Positions 4,981 through 6,737 of a stretch of DNA of 6,737 bases are shown one piece after another. Each line of letters starts with the position of its first letter. Position 1 is the stretch's first letter. The position numbers and the translations under genes are program-made. Origin of the DNA: Prevotella sp. UBA6429 (GTDB lineage: Bacteria > Bacteroidota > Bacteroidia > Bacteroidales > Bacteroidaceae). The stretch lies in the NCBI GenBank assembly GCA_002437285.1, contig DJOV01000112.1, positions 1-6,737 of the forward strand, read 5' to 3'. Below the pieces are notes generated by a model that searched no databases, was not told the DNA's origin, and worked only from the letters and a program-made list of their open reading frames with translations.

Positions 4981-6633
4981 TTAACAGTTCTTGCAGGGAG
5001 CCCAGGGCTTCAACTCCTTGAAGAAGTCGTGGCCCTTGTCATCGACGAGGATGAAGGCGGGGAAGTTCTTCACAGTGATCTTCCAAATGGCCTCCATGCC
5101 AAGCTCGGGATACTCCACACATTCGATGCTGGTGATGCAATCCTTGGAGAGCACAGCGGCAATGCCACCGATGGTACCGAGATAGAAACCGCCATGCTTC
5201 TGGCAAGCGTCGGTCACCACCTGCGTGCGGTTGCCCTTGGCTATCATGACCAGCGAACCGCCATGATCCTGGAACTCGTCCACATAGGGATCCATGCGGT
5301 TGGCCGTCGTCGGGCCCATGGAACCACAGGGGTAGCCCTCCGGAGTCTTGGCCGGGCCAGCGTAAAGGATGGGATGATCCTTGAAGTACTGCGGCAGATC
5401 CTCGCCCTTGTCCAAGCGTGCCTTCAGCTTGGCGTGTGCAATGTCGCGTGCCACGATGATGGTGCCGTTGAGAATGACACGGGTGGAGACAGGATACTTG
5501 GTCAGTTCGGCACGCACCGCGTCAATGCCCTTGTCAAGATCGATGACGATATTGTTGCCACCCTCACCGGGCTTGCGATACTCCTCAGGGATGAGCTCGC
5601 CAGGGTTATCGTCCATCTTCTCCAACCAGACACCGTCCTTGTTGATGATGCCCTTGATGTTGCGGTCGGCCGAGCAACTCACGCCAAGACCGATGGGACA
5701 GCTGGCGCCATGGCGCGGCAAGCGGATGACACGGATGTCGTGAGCCAGATACTTGCCGCCAAACTGTGCGCCAAGACCGATTTTATGAGCCTCCTCAAGC
5801 AACTTAGCCTCCAGGTCTACGTCACGGAAAGCACGCCCCGTCTCGTCGCCCGTAGTGGGCAGGTTGTCATAGTACTTGATGGAGCCGAGCTTCACCGTCA
5901 GCAAGTTCTTCTCAGCCGACGTACCGCCGATGACGAAACAGATGTGGTAAGGCGGGCAAGCGGCTGTGCCGAGGCTCTTCATCTTCTCCACGAGGAAAGG
6001 CAGCAGCGTGCCCTCGTTCTGGATGGTAGCCTTTGTCATGGGATAGAAATAGGTCTTGTTGGCCGATCCGCCACCCTTGGCCACCATGATGAAGCGATAC
6101 TCATCGCCCTCCTCTGCCTCGATGTCGATCTGTGCGGGCAGGTTGCACTTGGTGTTCACCTCGTCGTACATGTTGAGCGGTGCGTTCTGCGAGTAACGCA
6201 GGTTCTCCTCCGTATAAGTGTTGTAGACACCACGTGAGAGTGCCTCGGCATCGTCGAAGTCGGTCCACACACGCTGTCCCTTCTCGCCATGGATGATGGC
6301 AGTGCCCGTATCCTGGCAGAAGGGCAACACGCCCTTGACAGCGGTCTCCGCATTGCGGAGAAACTGCAGAGCCACATACTTGTCGTTCTCCGAAGCCTCT
6401 GGATCCTTCAGGATCTGGGCCACCTGCTCATTGTGCTTGCGACGCAGCATGAACTCACAGTCGTGGAATGCCTGCTGGGCCAGCAAAGTCAAAGCTTCGC
6501 GCGAGACCTTGACAATAGTCTTACCCTCAAACTCAGCCGTGCTGACACCTTCCTTGGTCAGCAAGCGATACTCAGTGTCATCCTTGCCCACCTGGAACAT
6601 AGGAGCATACTTGAAATCTACTGGTTTAGCCAT
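4981..6633 (-). CDS. Class I fumarate hydratase (iron-sulfur fumarase, FumA/FumB type)
   Basis: A 550-residue protein, about the length of E. coli FumA/FumB (548). It interconverts fumarate and malate in the cytoplasm; in anaerobic Bacteroidota this usually serves the reductive branch leading to succinate. Three cysteines sit where the family binds its 4Fe-4S cluster: C106 in FCQDTGT, C226 in AACPPYH and C320 in VSCSADRN. Their spacing (120 and 94) nearly matches the E. coli ligands. The N-terminal domain covers roughly residues 10-340. The C-terminal domain contains GSMGPTTANRMDPY (437-450) and KGNRT (466-470), typical of the active-site cleft. The frame is uninterrupted. The start MAKPVDFKYAPMF follows an AT-rich leader with no Shine-Dalgarno, as is usual in this phylum. 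It is followed by a strong terminator and looks monocistronic. A tartrate-dehydratase-like relative is possible in principle, but full length and motif order favour fumarase. Confidence 0.96.
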   Translation of the reverse strand: MAKPVDFKYAPMFQVGKDDTEYRLLTKEGVSTAEFEGKTIVKVSREALTLLAQQAFHDCEFMLRRKHNEQVAQILKDPEASENDKYVALQFLRNAETAVKGVLPFCQDTGTAIIHGEKGQRVWTDFDDAEALSRGVYNTYTEENLRYSQNAPLNMYDEVNTKCNLPAQIDIEAEEGDEYRFIMVAKGGGSANKTYFYPMTKATIQNEGTLLPFLVEKMKSLGTAACPPYHICFVIGGTSAEKNLLTVKLGSIKYYDNLPTTGDETGRAFRDVDLEAKLLEEAHKIGLGAQFGGKYLAHDIRVIRLPRHGASCPIGLGVSCSADRNIKGIINKDGVWLEKMDDNPGELIPEEYRKPGEGGNNIVIDLDKGIDAVRAELTKYPVSTRVILNGTIIVARDIAHAKLKARLDKGEDLPQYFKDHPILYAGPAKTPEGYPCGSMGPTTANRMDPYVDEFQDHGGSLVMIAKGNRTQVVTDACQKHGGFYLGTIGGIAAVLSKDCITSIECVEYPELGMEAIWKITVKNFPAFILVDDKGHDFFKELKPWAPCKNC

Positions 6634-6737
6634 AGTTGATTTGAATAAATATTTTATATAATGTTTTTGTGATTTTCCTTTAGGTGGGTTCTATAAATTA
6701 GCTTTGTCAGATTTCGAGGCTCTTTTTGAGGTCATTT

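Noticed and set aside
5029..6237. A 402-codon open frame on the plus strand inside the fumarase gene
   Set aside because: It lies wholly antisense to a full-length, motif-complete fumarase. Its protein is rich in H, A, V, L and D with no domain pattern, as expected for the complement of a codon-biased gene.
6634..6737. A possible promoter upstream of the fumarase (TAATTTAT on the minus strand)
   Set aside because: The box misses the final TTTG and no TTTG lies at the right distance, so the match is too weak to annotate.

Overview
The window looks like chromosomal DNA of a Bacteroidota bacterium, most likely from the Prevotella group (inference). The evidence is a Bacteroidota-type promoter (TTTG, 20-base spacer, TAAATTTG), starts without Shine-Dalgarno sequences, a Bacteroidota-style Rhs/YD-repeat N-terminus, and a class I iron-sulfur fumarase of the kind these anaerobes carry. 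Every gene I can support is on the minus strand, so the reading order runs from high to low coordinates.

Layout in transcription order. (1) 6633-4981: an intact class I fumarate hydratase, followed by a strong hairpin terminator at 4892-4935. (2) 4789-3474: a broken Rhs-family gene. It keeps a good promoter and a signal-peptide start at 4699. The signal peptide, N-terminal domain, Rhs core and C-terminal tip lie in successive different frames (the tip returns to the N-terminal frame), and the whole YD-repeat shell appears deleted at a junction near 4080/4081. The AT-rich tip carries a zinc-metallopeptidase motif (HELGH). (3) 3474-2988: a small exported protein whose ATG overlaps the tip's stop codon (TAATG). 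It is a candidate immunity partner, but a run of six A (3418-3423) puts its signal peptide out of frame with its body. (4) 2987-2504: a non-coding stretch with a possible promoter and a three-tier nested hairpin just before the next gene. (5) 2503-156: a two-gene unit encoding an MBOAT O-acyltransferase (AlgI-like) and a membrane-anchored SGNH/DltD-like protein, 5 bases apart. (6) 155-1: a non-coding tail with interlocking inverted repeats.

How the parts work together. Fumarase is housekeeping central metabolism. The MBOAT/SGNH pair probably moves acyl (typically acetyl) groups across the inner membrane onto an exported glycan; the glycan cannot be told from this window. The Rhs tip and its neighbour look like a toxin-immunity cassette left at the end of a decayed polymorphic-toxin gene. 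I see no complete new system. The most informative part is this decayed Rhs locus, where each break can be placed; the nested hairpin before the MBOAT gene is second.
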